Shown: one piece after another, positions 54,851 to 64,000 of the stretch
How the letters are laid out: every line of letters starts with the position of its first letter
Numbering within the stretch: position 1 is the stretch's first letter
From: an uncultured Dehalococcoidia bacterium
Lineage (GTDB): Bacteria > Chloroflexota > Dehalococcoidia > Dehalococcoidales > UBA1222
Assembly (NCBI GenBank): GCA_903844845.1
Contig: CAIMVG010000019.1
Location: 17,829-81,828 of the forward strand
Direction: 5' to 3'
Length of the DNA: 64,000 nt
Made by a program: the position numbers and the translations under genes
Notes under the pieces: model-generated
Databases searched by the model: none
Told to the model about the DNA's origin: nothing
The model's input: the letters and a program-made list of their open reading frames with translations, nothing else

Positions 54851-57346
54851 TTACTCCTGGGTCCCTGAGGCTTTGGCCGCGGCTGCGCGCCGCGGCTTTT
54901 TAACTGCGATGCGTTCTGGTGTGCTGAATATCAGGCCTTCAGGCCCAGAATCTGCCAGGACGGTGTCCCCTTCATTGAACTCTCCCTTCAGCAGGAGGTT
55001 GGCCAGGGGGCTTTCCACGTACTGCTCGATGGCCCTGCGCATGGGGCGCGCCCCGAAAGCCGGGTCGTACCCGACCTTGACTAGCCATGACCTGGCGGCG
55101 TCGCTGATTTTGAACGTAAGCTTACGGTCCTCCAGCCTCTTTTGCAAGTCTTTTATCAGCAGGTCGACGACCTGTGCCAATTGCTCCTCGTTAAGCTCAT
55201 GAAAGACGATGATGTCGTCGATGCGGTTGATGAATTCGGGGCGGAAAGTCTTGCGCACCTCGGCCATCACTTTTTCTTTCATGCGCTCGTAGCCGCTCCG
55301 TATGCCGGGGGTTGCGTCTTTCTGTGTGGCAAAGCCCAGCGCGGATTCACGCCGGATAAGATCGACCCCGGCGTTGGATGTCATTATGATGATGGTGTTC
55401 TTGAAGTCGACGGTGTGCCCGTGCCCGTCGGTCATGCGCCCGTCGTCGAGCACCTGCAGGAGGCTGTTGAAAACCTCCGGGTGGGCTTTTTCTATCTCGT
55501 CCAGCAAGATGACGCTGTATGGGCGCCGCCTGACGGCTTCCGTGAGCTGTCCTCCCTCGTCGAAACCGACGTACCCCGGGGGCGACCCTATCAGCCTTGA
55601 GACGGTATGTTTTTCCTGGTATTCGGACATATCCAGCCGGATCATGGCGGTTTCGTCACCGAAGAGGAACCATGCCAGGGAGCGCGCCAGTTCGGTTTTG
55701 CCTACGCCTGTCGGGCCCAGGAACATAAAACTTCCTATCGGGCGCTTGGGGTCTTTCAGTCCCGCACGCCCGCGCCTGATAGCTTCGGATACGGATTTAA
55801 CTGCTTCTTCCTGGTCGATGATGCGCTCGTGGATGCTTTCCTCCATGTGCAGGAGTTTTTGCGATTCGCCTTCGAGCATGTGCGTGACTGGTATGCCGGT
55901 CCATTTGGCGACCAGTTGGGCGATGTCGCGTTCGGTGACTTCAGGTTTGATTTTCTCTTTTTCGAGCCAGGCGGAACGTTTTTCCGCATGTTCCGCTTCT
56001 AGCTTCAGCCGTTCCGCTTTCAGTTCCGCGGCGCGGTCGTATTCCTGTTTCTGTGCGGCTGTTTCTTCTTCGGCCGCGAGGGCCTTGGCCCTGTCGGAAA
56101 GTGTTTTTACCTCGGGCGGCGCGCTTTCGGTTTCCAGCCGTATCTTGCTGGCCGCTTCGTCTATAAGGTCGATGGCCTTGTCCGGCAGGTGCCGGTCTGC
56201 TATATAACGCTGGCTCAGCCTTACCGCGGCTTCGAGGGCCTCGTCCGTGATTTTTATCTTGTGGTGCGATTCATAGCGCGGCCGCAGGCCGCGCAGGATC
56301 TCCAGGCTGGATTCGATGGACGGCTCCGCCACGAAGATAGGCTGCAGGCGCCGTTCCAGCGCCTTGTCTTTTTCGATGAATTTACGGTATTCGTCGAGGG
56401 TCGTGGCGCCGATGGCTCGCAGTTCTCCGCGGGCCAGGGCGGGCTTCATCATATTGCTGGCGTCCACCGATCCCTCGGCGGCGCCGGCGCCCACGACTGT
56501 GTGTATCTCGTCGATGAACAGTATCACCTCGCCCTCGGCCTGCCGTACCTCGTCCATCACGGCTTTGAGGCGTTCTTCGAATTCGCCGCGGAACTTGCTG
56601 CCCGCAACCAGCGAGCCCATGTCGAGCGCCAGCACTTTTTTCCCGAGCAGGGATTCGGGCACGTTGCCGTCGGAGATGCGCTGCGCCACCCCTTCTGCGA
56701 TGGCTGTTTTGCCCACCCCGGCTTCCCCCACGATTATCGGGTTGTTTTTGGTGCGCCGCGAGAGTATCTGCATGACGCGCATGATTTCCTCGTCGCGCCC
56801 GATGACGGGGTCGAGCTTGCCGTTTTTGGCAAGTTCAGTCAAATCGCGGCTGTATTTTGCCAGCGATCGGTAGCGGCTTTCCGCCCCGGCGTCGTTAACC
56901 CTGTGGCTGCCGCGGATCTTCTGGAGTGCGGCGTAAATCTTTTCCTGATCGATCCCGACGTTCTTGAGTATCTCCGCGCTTTGCCCGTGGGGTTCGGTTG
57001 CGATGGCTATAAATAGGTGTTCGGTCCCCACGAATTCATCTTTGAGCCGCGAGGCTTCCTGCGCAGCCGCCATCAGCACCTGGTTGATGCGGGGAGTCGC
57101 GAAGATCTGCTGTGTCTGGTATCCCAGCTTGGGAGAGCGGTTGAGGGCCGCGTCTACCTCTGAGCGTATCTTGTCGGCGTCGGCTCCGAGTTCCTTTACC
57201 AGGTCCCGGACGAGGCCCTTCTCCTGGGTGAGAAGGGCCATAAGCAAGTGCTCGACGTCGAGCTGGCTGTGATGGTATTGCAGCACCAGCTGCTGGGATA
57301 AACTTAAAGCTTCCTGTGCCTGCTCTGTGTATTTTTCCTGTCTCAT
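54851..57346 (-). CDS. clpB: ATP-dependent disaggregase ClpB
   Basis: Hexameric Hsp100 that pulls proteins out of aggregates with DnaK. 831 residues, slightly shorter than the usual about 860. N-domain begins [20 protein letters not shown]; Walker A sites GEAGVGKT (near 205) and [11 protein letters not shown] (near 545); a short coiled middle domain in between (about 395-480, [14 protein letters not shown]) likely shortened. Starts at 57346, four bases inside hspR (ATGA overlap). Same operon: dnaJ-hspR-clpB. Confidence 0.95.
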   Translation of the reverse strand: MRQEKYTEQAQEALSLSQQLVLQYHHSQLDVEHLLMALLTQEKGLVRDLVKELGADADKIRSEVDAALNRSPKLGYQTQQIFATPRINQVLMAAAQEASRLKDEFVGTEHLFIAIATEPHGQSAEILKNVGIDQEKIYAALQKIRGSHRVNDAGAESRYRSLAKYSRDLTELAKNGKLDPVIGRDEEIMRVMQILSRRTKNNPIIVGEAGVGKTAIAEGVAQRISDGNVPESLLGKKVLALDMGSLVAGSKFRGEFEERLKAVMDEVRQAEGEVILFIDEIHTVVGAGAAEGSVDASNMMKPALARGELRAIGATTLDEYRKFIEKDKALERRLQPIFVAEPSIESSLEILRGLRPRYESHHKIKITDEALEAAVRLSQRYIADRHLPDKAIDLIDEAASKIRLETESAPPEVKTLSDRAKALAAEEETAAQKQEYDRAAELKAERLKLEAEHAEKRSAWLEKEKIKPEVTERDIAQLVAKWTGIPVTHMLEGESQKLLHMEESIHERIIDQEEAVKSVSEAIRRGRAGLKDPKRPIGSFMFLGPTGVGKTELARSLAWFLFGDETAMIRLDMSEYQEKHTVSRLIGSPPGYVGFDEGGQLTEAVRRRPYSVILLDEIEKAHPEVFNSLLQVLDDGRMTDGHGHTVDFKNTIIIMTSNAGVDLIRRESALGFATQKDATPGIRSGYERMKEKVMAEVRKTFRPEFINRIDDIIVFHELNEEQLAQVVDLLIKDLQKRLEDRKLTFKISDAARSWLVKVGYDPAFGARPMRRAIEQYVESPLANLLLKGEFNEGDTVLADSGPEGLIFSTPERIAVKKPRRAAAAKASGTQE

Positions 57347-57666
57347 ATCTCTTCCTGTTTGTATGTATTCAGTTCGTTTTGCAGGGCCTCGGCTGCGTTC
57401 TGGAGTTCGATTATCTGCTGGCTCATCCTCAGGATGACTTCTACCCCGGCCAGATTCACGCCCAGTTCGTACATGAGCGTCATGACCCTGCGGAGCATGG
57501 CCAGGTCGGCTTCGGAATACATGCGGAGGTTGCCGTGCGTCCTGGCGGGTTTGATTATGCCTACTCTTTCGTAGTAGCGCAGCGTGTAAGCCTGCGTTCC
57601 CAGCATCTCGGCGGCCACGCTGATAACGTACCTGGGCTGGCTGGCGTTGTCCTCTCTGTTTTTCAT
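57343..57666 (-). CDS. hspR: Heat-shock repressor HspR (MerR family)
   Basis: 107 residues. MerR-like [46 protein letters not shown]. Then a helical coiled dimerisation tail ([23 protein letters not shown]) follows. HspR represses clpB/dnaK-type genes by binding HAIR sites. It lies in the operon it should control, between dnaJ and clpB. Confidence 0.95.
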   Translation of the reverse strand: MKNREDNASQPRYVISVAAEMLGTQAYTLRYYERVGIIKPARTHGNLRMYSEADLAMLRRVMTLMYELGVNLAGVEVILRMSQQIIELQNAAEALQNELNTYKQEEI

Positions 57667-57687
57667 AAGTTATACCTCAAAAACGCC

Positions 57688-58689
57688 TTAGGCTTCGCGT
57701 AAAGACTTCAGCCTGGTAAAGATGTTTTTCTCTTCATCGCTGAGTTTGAGCGGGAGGACGACGCTTATTTTTACGAGCAGGTCTCCGCGCCCTGTTTTCC
57801 CGAGGTGCGGCATGCCCTGGCCGGACAATCTGAAGATGCGGCCGTTCTGGGTTTCGGGGGGGACCTTGAGTTCTAGTTTCCCCTTGAGCGTGGGCACCTC
57901 GACGTTTCCCCCCAGCATGGCGGTAGTGAGTTGAACGGGAACGGAGGTCGTCAGGTCGTCGCCGCTGCGCTCCATAAGGGCATGCGGGGCCACCGTGATG
58001 ACCAGGTAAAGGTCTCCGGCGGGACCGCCCTTACCCGGCCCTCCCTGCCCTGCGACGCGCACGCGCGAGCCAGTTTTTACGCCGGCGGGGATCTTGACCT
58101 CCAGCTGGCGCGCCCGGGACACGGCCCCGCTTCCGCCGCAGGTGGCGCAGGCGGATTTGGCAACCCTTCCCGTCCCCCCGCAGGTCGGGCAAGTGTCCTC
58201 CGACTGCAGGTTCAACAGGCGGGCGGTGCCGGTATATGCCTCTTCTAGCGAGATTTCGAGCGCATGCTCGATGTCCTGGCCGCGCCTCGGCTGTGCCCGC
58301 CTGCCGCGCGTGCCGCTAAACATCTGTTCGAATATGCTGTCCATGCCCTCGGCCCCGCCGAAGGTCGCGCCCCCGCCCTGGCCGCCGAAATTGAAGCTGC
58401 CGAAATCGGCAGCGCTGCCGTAGCTCTGGCGGCCTGGCTGGCCGGGCTGTGTGAACTGGCCGGCGTGCTCCCAGCCCTCTCCGTACTGGTCGTACTTCTT
58501 GCGCTTTTCAGCGTCGGATATGACCTCGTACGCCTGGTTTATCTCTTTGAATTTTTCCTCCGCGGCCTTGTTCCCCGGGTTGACGTCGGGGTGGTATTTG
58601 CGCGCGAGCTTGCGGTAAGCCGCCTTGATGTCTTTTTCGGTGGCGTCGCGGCTGATTCCGAGGACGGAGTAATAGTCTTTCGCAGCCAT
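57688..58689 (-). CDS. dnaJ: DnaJ-type chaperone with two-repeat zinc finger
   Basis: Co-chaperone that feeds DnaK. 333 residues. J-domain begins [34 protein letters not shown] (HPD present). A Gly/Phe-rich region follows. The Cys region has only two CxxCxGxG repeats ([16 protein letters not shown]) where canonical DnaJ has four, so at most one zinc site. The C-terminal substrate domain is normal. First in dnaJ-hspR-clpB. Confidence 0.95.
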   Translation of the reverse strand: MAAKDYYSVLGISRDATEKDIKAAYRKLARKYHPDVNPGNKAAEEKFKEINQAYEVISDAEKRKKYDQYGEGWEHAGQFTQPGQPGRQSYGSAADFGSFNFGGQGGGATFGGAEGMDSIFEQMFSGTRGRRAQPRRGQDIEHALEISLEEAYTGTARLLNLQSEDTCPTCGGTGRVAKSACATCGGSGAVSRARQLEVKIPAGVKTGSRVRVAGQGGPGKGGPAGDLYLVITVAPHALMERSGDDLTTSVPVQLTTAMLGGNVEVPTLKGKLELKVPPETQNGRIFRLSGQGMPHLGKTGRGDLLVKISVVLPLKLSDEEKNIFTRLKSLREA

Positions 58690-58733
58690 AGATCAATCCT
58701 GTCGCTCGAGGGGGTTTTATGAAGAATGAAATC

Positions 58734-58763
58734 ATTATAATAAATTATGATGACTATTGTCAA
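58734..58763 (-). promoter_or_regulatory. Promoter of dnaJ-hspR-clpB
   Basis: TTGACA (58763-58758), 18-base spacer and TATAAT (58739-58734). No canonical HAIR element was found around it. Confidence 0.8.
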
Positions 58764-58837
58764 GCTATGCTTAACAACCTTAATAATCCAATGTAAAGCA
58801 ATATGCGGCGCATTCTTTGATATTACCTTTATGACTA

Positions 58838-58867
58838 TTGACAAAGCGCGAATTACGCGCCTATAAT
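58838..58867 (+). promoter_or_regulatory. pyrG promoter with palindromic spacer
   Basis: TTGACA (58838-58843), 18-base spacer and TATAAT (58862-58867). GCGCG-N5-CGCGC (58846-58860) fills the spacer and may be a repressor site. Confidence 0.8.
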
Positions 58868-58955
58868 AAAAAGAAACACGAACCTCTCCGCCTCCGAACC
58901 TTGAATTTCCCTGCTTTTTAATCAATGTTCCCGGATATTACCAAGAGGTTTCCTT

Positions 58956-58982
58956 ATGTTATCAGAACGATTTTGCTTATGA
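58956..58982 (+). CDS. Candidate leader ORF overlapping pyrG start
   Basis: Eight codons, MLSERFCL, behind AGAGG (58944-58948). Its TGA overlaps the pyrG ATG as ATGA, so translation could be coupled. An alternative is that pyrG itself starts earlier at 58925. Confidence 0.4.
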   Translation: MLSERFCL

Positions 58983-60673
58983 CGAAGTACATCTTTGTAA
59001 CCGGTGGTGTAGTCAGTTCGGTCGGCAAAGGCATCACGGTCGCCTCGATCGGAACGCTCCTCAAAAGCCGCGGTTTGACCGTCTCGGTACAGAAACTGGA
59101 TCCCTACCTCAATGTCGACCCCGGCACCATGTCGCCCTATCAGCACGGCGAAGTTTTTGTCACTAAAGACGGGGCCGAGACCGACCTTGATCTGGGTAAC
59201 TACGAGCGTTTCATAGACACCGAGCTTACGGCCGATTCCAACATCACCTCCGGCCAGATATACAGCGCAGTTATAGCCAAAGAACGCCGCGGGGATTTTC
59301 TCGGCGGCACTATCCAGGTTATCCCCCACCTCACTACCGAGATAAAGGACCGCTTCAAGAAACTGGCGGCTAATTCAGGCGCGGATGTTATCCTGGTGGA
59401 AGTCGGCGGCACCGTCGGCGACATCGAAGGCCAGCCCTTCCTCGAAGCCATACGCCAGATGCGCAACGATGTCGGGCGGGACAACGTACTTTATATACAT
59501 GTTACCCTCCTGCCTTATATAGGCTCTACCAAAGAACTGAAAACCAAGCCCACCCAGCACAGCGTCAACGAACTCAGGCGCATGGGTATACAGCCGGACG
59601 TTATCGTGTGCCGCGCCGACTACCCCATTTCAGAAGGCATCCGCGATAAGATTTCGCTCTTTTGCGACGTCGAGCGCAAGGCCGTCGTCCCCCTGCCGAC
59701 CGTTTCGAGCATCTACGAGGTGCCGCTGGTCCTGGAAGCCGAGGGCATCGGCAACCTGCTGGTGGACCGCCTCGGCCTGAAAGCCGCGGTTCCCGACCTC
59801 ACTGCCTGGCAGCACATGGTGAGCTGTCACAGCCAGTCGTGCGAAGAGGTCAATATCGCCGTGGTCGGCAAATACATCGAACTGGAAGACGCATATTATT
59901 CCGTGCGTGAGTCGCTAAGGCATGCCGGCCTGTCTCACAACCGCCGCATCAACCTCAGCTGGGTGCACTCCGAGGAACTCGAAAAGAACAACGATGTCGA
60001 GGCGCAGCTGCGCAACGTGCAGGGCGTCGTCGTTCCCGGCGGATTCGGCATCCGCGGCATCGAGGGCATGATTAAAACGGCGCGTTACGCGCGCGAAAAC
60101 AATATCCCTTACCTGGGCCTATGCCTGGGCATGCAGATCATGGTCATCGAATTCGCCCGGCTGGTGCTTAAATCGAACAAGCCGAACTCTACCGAGTTCG
60201 ATCTTGAAACGCCTTACCCTGTCATAGACCTTCTGCCCGAACAGCGCTCGGTGGCTGGCAAGGGCGGGACTATGCGGCTGGGCAACTATACCTGCCACAT
60301 GCAGCCCGGGACCCGCGCGGCCGAGGCTTACGGCCAGGACGCCTGCGTTGTCCTCGAACGCCATCGCCACCGCTTTGAATTTAACAACGATTACCGCAAG
60401 CAGCTCGGGGAAGCCGGGTTGATTTACAGCGGGCTTTCGCCCGACGGCAGGCTGGTTGAGATCTGCGAACTTCGCGATCACACCTGGATGCTGGGTTGCC
60501 AGTTCCATCCTGAATTCGGGTCCCGGCCCAACCGCCCCCATCCTCTTTTCAACGGCTTCATCGGGGCGGCCGCAAAGGTCCTGCGTGAGGGTTCCCAGCC
60601 GGTTTTGCCCATCTTTGCAGAACAGCCCGACTTCGGCTCTCAACAGTCAGGACTCAGCGGTCAGCACGAATAG
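58979..60673 (+). CDS. pyrG: CTP synthase
   Basis: Converts UTP to CTP with glutamine. About 564 residues. Begins MTKYIFVTGGVVSSVGKGITVASIG (ATP loop). The C-terminal glutaminase domain has LGLCLGMQ with its nucleophile Cys and a His-Glu pair (HPEFGSRP). The ATG at 58979 is the family start; it has no Shine-Dalgarno but overlaps the leader ORF. The last about 20 residues run into a repeat-type sequence. Confidence 0.96.
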   Translation: MTKYIFVTGGVVSSVGKGITVASIGTLLKSRGLTVSVQKLDPYLNVDPGTMSPYQHGEVFVTKDGAETDLDLGNYERFIDTELTADSNITSGQIYSAVIAKERRGDFLGGTIQVIPHLTTEIKDRFKKLAANSGADVILVEVGGTVGDIEGQPFLEAIRQMRNDVGRDNVLYIHVTLLPYIGSTKELKTKPTQHSVNELRRMGIQPDVIVCRADYPISEGIRDKISLFCDVERKAVVPLPTVSSIYEVPLVLEAEGIGNLLVDRLGLKAAVPDLTAWQHMVSCHSQSCEEVNIAVVGKYIELEDAYYSVRESLRHAGLSHNRRINLSWVHSEELEKNNDVEAQLRNVQGVVVPGGFGIRGIEGMIKTARYARENNIPYLGLCLGMQIMVIEFARLVLKSNKPNSTEFDLETPYPVIDLLPEQRSVAGKGGTMRLGNYTCHMQPGTRAAEAYGQDACVVLERHRHRFEFNNDYRKQLGEAGLIYSGLSPDGRLVEICELRDHTWMLGCQFHPEFGSRPNRPHPLFNGFIGAAAKVLREGSQPVLPIFAEQPDFGSQQSGLSGQHE

Positions 60674-60705
60674 CTGAAAGCTAAACGCTGAATGCTGACA
60701 GCCGT
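60664..60705. repeat. GCTGA-type imperfect repeat upstream of the four-helix gene
   Basis: Units such as AGCTGAAAGCTAAACGCTGA between pyrG and the four-helix-bundle gene. Confidence 0.65.
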
Positions 60706-60711
60706 AAGAAA

Positions 60712-61113
60712 ATGAAAGATTTTCGGAAATTAAGTGTTTGGCAAAAGTCCCACGAATTAGTTCTTGATGTTTATCGAGCAACCGCGCTTTTTCCGGGAAC
60801 CGAGATTTATGGGCTTACTTCACAGATTCGAAGAGCTGGCATTTCGATTCCAGCAAATGTGGCCGAAGGGTGTGGAAGGGGAGGCGACCCTGAGTTTGGT
60901 CGGTTTCTTCAGATATCGATGGGTTCAGCGAGTGAGTTGGAATATCATTTTTTACTTGCCCGGGAATTGGGTTACTTAACGGTTGAGGACTATTCTTCAC
61001 TTGATGGTCAGGTCCGTGCAATAAAACAGATGTTAACTTCGTTGATTCAAAAAGTAAAAAGCAGCTCGGATTCGGGGTCTTCAGCCCATCGAAATCTCGT
61101 AGCTGAAAGCTGA
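60712..61113 (+). CDS. Four-helix-bundle protein (S23/IVP type)
   Basis: 133 residues. WQKSHELVLDVYRATALFP, IRRAGISIPANVAEG and FLQISMGSASELEYHFLLARELGYL define the 23S rRNA-intervening-sequence protein family, a four-helix bundle. Known relatives are scattered and often flanked by repeats, and Avd proteins of diversity-generating retroelements share the fold. It interrupts pyrG and fsa and is flanked on both sides by GCTGA-type repeats; the C-terminus (SAHRNLVAES) reads into the repeat. Function unknown. Confidence 0.85.
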   Translation: MKDFRKLSVWQKSHELVLDVYRATALFPGTEIYGLTSQIRRAGISIPANVAEGCGRGGDPEFGRFLQISMGSASELEYHFLLARELGYLTVEDYSSLDGQVRAIKQMLTSLIQKVKSSSDSGSSAHRNLVAES

Positions 61114-61155
61114 CGGCTGATAGCTGAACGCTGAACGCTGACAGCTGAACGCTGT
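61100..61155. repeat. GCTGA-type imperfect repeat downstream of the four-helix gene
   Basis: Array of about six or seven near-copies of GCTGAACGCTGA-like units, directly before the fsa ribosome-binding site. Confidence 0.7.
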
Positions 61156-61172
61156 TAATAAGGAGTTTTCCC

Positions 61173-61826
61173 ATGCGTATATTCCTGGACACTGCAAACA
61201 TCGCCCAGATTCGCCAGGGTGTTAAATGGGGCGTGGTGGCGGGTGTTACCACCAACCCTACGCTGGTGGCATCCGAAGGACTCAAAGATTATAAGTCGGT
61301 AGTGCAGGAGATCTGCGCTATCGTGGACGGGCCGGTTTCGGCCGAGGTAACTGTCGAGGGCGTGGATGCCATGCTCGCCCAGGGGCGCGATATCGCCAAA
61401 TGGCACGAAAATGTGGTTGTCAAAATCCCGGCTACCGCCGAGGGCCTTGAAGTGACGGCGAAACTTGCCGCAGAAGGCATCAAAGTGAACATGACTTTGT
61501 GTTTTTCGGCCAACCAGGCTCTGCTTGCTGCATTGGCAGGCGCCGCTTTCGTCAGCCCCTTTGTAGGCCGTCTCGACGATATCGGCCAGGACGGTATGGC
61601 GCTGGTCAAAGAGATCATGGATATATATAAGGAATACGATTTCGATACCGAAGTCATCGCCGCGAGCATACGCCACCCCATGCACTGCACGGCGGCAGCC
61701 AAAGCCGGCTCGGACATCGCGACCGTGCCTTTCAAAGTCCTGGAACAGATGATGAAACACCCCCTTACCGATGCCGGCAACGCGCGTTTTCTGGCCGACT
61801 GGCGCCGGGTTTCGGGGCAAAGTTAA
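61173..61826 (+). CDS. fsa: Transaldolase (fructose-6-phosphate aldolase type)
   Basis: 217 residues. [12 protein letters not shown] and [13 protein letters not shown] begin the barrel; the Schiff-base Lys is K84 in VVVKIPAT. Short single-domain transaldolase. Could act in the pentose phosphate path or as an aldolase; sequence alone does not decide. ATG at 61173 after AAGGAG. Confidence 0.95.
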   Translation: MRIFLDTANIAQIRQGVKWGVVAGVTTNPTLVASEGLKDYKSVVQEICAIVDGPVSAEVTVEGVDAMLAQGRDIAKWHENVVVKIPATAEGLEVTAKLAAEGIKVNMTLCFSANQALLAALAGAAFVSPFVGRLDDIGQDGMALVKEIMDIYKEYDFDTEVIAASIRHPMHCTAAAKAGSDIATVPFKVLEQMMKHPLTDAGNARFLADWRRVSGQS

Positions 61827-61862
61827 GCAATTTCCTGCTGTGCAGGGAGGAAGAAGAGACCT

Positions 61863-63311
61863 ATGACAGATGAACTCCAGCCGATTGAGCAATTACCGCC
61901 GGAACCCGCGCCGGAACAGCAGCCGCTGATGCCGCCGGACTCTGTGGAGATAAAACCGCCCGACCCCATGGCGATACGCGTCGAACCACGGCCGGAGCCC
62001 CGTTTCGTGCCTCCTGTCGAGGTCAGGGCTCCCCAGCCTCTCGAGATGAAGGTCCTTGAAGAGAAAAGCCGCGAAGAACTGCTGGACCTTGCCAGAGAAT
62101 CCGGGCTGAGCGGTGTGACCGGGCTCAAAAAACAGGACATCGTCATGCGCCTCCTCCAGTCTTATGCGGAGATGCAGGGCAATGTATTTTGCTCAGGCGT
62201 CCTCGACATTATGCCCGACGCGTACGGCTTCCTGAGGCAGGAGACCCTTCTTCCAAGCCCTTCGGATGTATATGTTTCCCAATCGCAGATACGGCGCTTC
62301 GGCCTGCGTACCGGGGATACCGTGGTCGGGCAGGGCAGGCCGGCCAAGGCCGGCGAGAAGTATTACAGCCTTTTGCGCGTAGAAGCTATCAACGACATCA
62401 ATCCCGAGATGGCGCGCCAGCGCCCCAATTTCAGCACCCTTACGCCGACTTTCCCCGACAGGCTTATCGACCTTGAGCGTGGCCAGGATATGCTGGCGAC
62501 CAGGCTAGTCAATCTTGTGGCTCCTATCGGCCGCGGCCAGCGCGGGCTTATCGTTTCCCCGCCCAAAGCGGGCAAGACCATGCTGCTCAAGGCCATCGCC
62601 AATGCCGCTACCTCCAATTACAACGACCTCGCCCTCATCGTGTGCCTTATCGGCGAACGTCCGGAAGAAGTCACGGACATGCGGCGTTCCGTCAAGGGCG
62701 AAGTCATCGCCGCTACTTTCGACGAGGCTGTCGAGAACCAGACCCGCGTCGCCGAACTGGCACTGGAAAAGGCCAAGCGCATGGTGGAGGGCGGCAAGGA
62801 CGTTCTCATCCTGCTTGACGGCATCACGCGCCTTACCCGCGCCTATAACCTGGCCATGCCGCCGTCGGGCCGCACCCTTTCCGGCGGTATCGATCCCGTG
62901 GCCCTGCACCCCGGCAAGAAGTTCTTCGGCGCCGCCCGTAATATAGAGGAAGGCGGTTCTTTGACTATCATAGCCACCTGTCTCGTGGATACGGGTTCCC
63001 GCATGGACGACCTCATCTACGAAGAGTTCAAGGGCACCGGCAACATGGAACTGCACCTTGAGCGCAGGCTGGCGGAACGCGGAGTGTTCCCGTCTGTTGA
63101 CATCACCCGCTCCAGCACGCGCCGCGACGACCTGCTCCTGCCCGAAGCGACGCTCAAACAGATAAAACTTCTCAGGCGTATGGTCTCGATGATATCGTCC
63201 GACGGCCCTTCCGGCAGCGGGATGGATATCACCGAAAGGGTCATCGAACACCTGCGGAAGACCAAAACCAACGCCGAATTTCTCGCCAGCCTGGGTAAAG
63301 AGCGGCTGTAG
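61863..63311 (+). CDS. rho: Transcription termination factor Rho
   Basis: RNA helicase that ends transcripts. 482 residues. A Pro/Glu-rich N-terminal extension (about 1-60), an RNA-binding N-domain (LLDLARESGLSG, then a cold-shock OB-fold with DIMPDAYGFLR), and the ATPase domain with Walker A SPPKAGKTMLL (K238), Walker B region DVLILLDG and the Q/R loops. 36 bases behind fsa. A terminator follows. Confidence 0.97.
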   Translation: MTDELQPIEQLPPEPAPEQQPLMPPDSVEIKPPDPMAIRVEPRPEPRFVPPVEVRAPQPLEMKVLEEKSREELLDLARESGLSGVTGLKKQDIVMRLLQSYAEMQGNVFCSGVLDIMPDAYGFLRQETLLPSPSDVYVSQSQIRRFGLRTGDTVVGQGRPAKAGEKYYSLLRVEAINDINPEMARQRPNFSTLTPTFPDRLIDLERGQDMLATRLVNLVAPIGRGQRGLIVSPPKAGKTMLLKAIANAATSNYNDLALIVCLIGERPEEVTDMRRSVKGEVIAATFDEAVENQTRVAELALEKAKRMVEGGKDVLILLDGITRLTRAYNLAMPPSGRTLSGGIDPVALHPGKKFFGAARNIEEGGSLTIIATCLVDTGSRMDDLIYEEFKGTGNMELHLERRLAERGVFPSVDITRSSTRRDDLLLPEATLKQIKLLRRMVSMISSDGPSGSGMDITERVIEHLRKTKTNAEFLASLGKERL

Positions 63312-63326
63312 ATTTTAGATTCGTCA

Positions 63327-63362
63327 AGAAGCCTGCCTCTGGTTCACCCGGAGCGGGCTTCT
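63327..63362 (+). terminator. rho terminator
   Basis: AGAAGCC with its complement around a 22-base loop, then TTTTTG. Confidence 0.75.
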
Positions 63363-63413
63363 TTTTGTAATTTGTCCGCGTCATTCTCGGGCGTCGAACT
63401 TCGGCCTCCGGGC

Positions 63414-63477
63414 GGGTTCCCCGAGGTTCTCGCACTCGAGGCTCGGGTGTTCTTGTCCTCGAGCGGTTCCTCGAGGA
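63414..63477 (+). repeat. 64-base direct repeat, copy 1
   Basis: Matches copy 2 at 63665-63728 in about 57 of 64 positions; contains GTTCCCCGAGGTTCTCG. Confidence 0.7.
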
Positions 63478-63915
63478 GGCCCGTGGAACCATTGACCTAA
63501 CTTCTTGGTTGACCGTTGGATGTTTTTCGATGCGGTACTTTCTCATTGTCATCCTCGGGCGTGAGACCCGGGGATCCATTTCCTTAATTTTTTCGGGCAA
63601 AGCCCGAAAAAGCTATCAATATCCTCTTATCCCCCCAACCCCCAGAGTCATCCCGGGCTTCGGGGGGTTCCCCGAGGTTCTCGTACTCAAGGCTCGAGTA
63701 TTCTTGTCCTCGAGCGTGTCCTCGAGGGATACAGAGCCGATGTCAACCAAGCCGCACAACACCCTTTCCCCTCCCTCTTTCCCCCTCCCTGGTCTCCCTA
63801 TATATATGTAAGCAATCATCCTGTATTCATGCCTGAAATAAATATATCCGTTTCCTCACGTGAAAAAGTTCAGAAACATATTGGACTCTCTGGGGGGTGA
63901 AGACAGGGAGCCCGA
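63478..63915. other. Intergenic stretch downstream of rho
   Basis: Holds repeat copy 2 and no credible gene on either strand. Confidence 0.45.
63665..63728 (+). repeat. 64-base direct repeat, copy 2
   Basis: Second copy, 251 bases after the first. The GC-rich and Cys-poor sequence around both is non-coding. Confidence 0.7.
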
Positions 63916-64000
63916 TTGAAGCAGATCTATCTAGAAAGTTATTACCGAAGCGGGTATATTCGCTTCATGCATTACGTCAATGATGTTCTCGACAATCCCA
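63916..64000 (+). CDS. Possible partial CDS at right edge
   Basis: TTG at 63916 after CAGGGAG opens a frame of 28 codons to the window end (begins MKQIYLESYYRSGYIRFMHY). It overlaps the stop of a short upstream frame. Too little is visible for a family. Confidence 0.3.
   Translation, partial: MKQIYLESYYRSGYIRFMHYVNDVLDNP

Noticed and set aside
56189..57016. 275-residue plus-strand frame opposite clpB
   Set aside because: Shadow of clpB.
58690..58830. HAIR operator for HspR
   Set aside because: No CTTGAGT-N7-ACTCAAG-like inverted repeat found; only partial half-site-like CTTGACA.
62505..63251. 248-residue minus-strand frame opposite rho
   Set aside because: Shadow of rho.
63241..63600. Minus-strand frame beyond rho
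   Set aside because: Arg/Pro/Thr-rich chance frame in repeat sequence; overlaps rho's end.

Overview
The window is a 64-kb chromosomal segment of a bacterium that is most likely a member of the Chloroflexota, class Dehalococcoidia or a close relative. The best single marker is the tmRNA: its tag reads AEPELVLAG, close to the GERELVLAG tag I recall for Dehalococcoides. Compatible with this are groES-groEL behind a CIRCE operator, a separate dnaJ-hspR-clpB operon, a CTC-type ribosomal protein L25, and many start codons lying only 5-8 bases behind a TATAAT box, which suggests leaderless mRNAs. No search was run, so the taxonomic call is an inference.

Layout. 1-2.7 kb: a multidomain NHEJ ligase LigD on the minus strand, cut by the left edge. 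2.9-11 kb: an accessory stretch with a four-PAS histidine kinase and its NarL-type regulator, an orphan protein, small membrane proteins, and three CDP-alcohol phosphatidyltransferases around a DUF998 protein. 11.4-18.5 kb: ssrA and smpB, membrane phosphatase and membrane protein genes, a candidate 37-residue gene, a zinc ribbon protein, tRNA-Leu, tRNA-Arg, mnmA, a trans-sulfuration enzyme and tRNA-Val. 18.6-22.5 kb: azoreductase, a serpin lipoprotein, an HTH regulator and small proteins. 22.8-32 kb: dnaE, radC, ogt, hpf, comF, thpR, an amidohydrolase, rplY and a gamma-glutamylcyclotransferase-like gene. 32.2-37.4 kb: a pentaheme lipoprotein cytochrome, an unrecognised protein, a small HTH protein and five minus-strand tRNAs (Trp, Leu, Gly, Cys, Leu). 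37.7-46.3 kb: an M16 peptidase, groEL/groES, tsaD, a CNNM/CorC transporter, a DUF2344 protein and tilS. 46.5-54.1 kb: an NAD-salvage operon (HIT/GalT-like enzyme, nicotinamidase, nicotinate phosphoribosyltransferase) and purine genes purF-purM-purH. 54.2-58.7 kb: dnaJ-hspR-clpB plus a VTT-domain membrane gene. 58.9-63.3 kb: pyrG, a four-helix-bundle gene within GCTGA-type repeats, a transaldolase and rho. The last 0.6 kb is repeat-bearing and ends in a possible partial gene.

Most of the segment is informational and housekeeping: DNA replication and repair (dnaE, radC, ogt, ligD), tRNA maturation (mnmA, tilS, tsaD), ribosome rescue and hibernation (ssrA/smpB, hpf), protein folding, nucleotide synthesis and transcription termination. 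The more unusual material lies in gene control: leaderless starts, a CTG start for purM, a possible 8-codon leader overlapping pyrG, and a promoter -10 box inside the purH terminator loop. A few orphan proteins also stand out. I found no CRISPR array, prophage or insertion sequence, and no clearly new multigene system.
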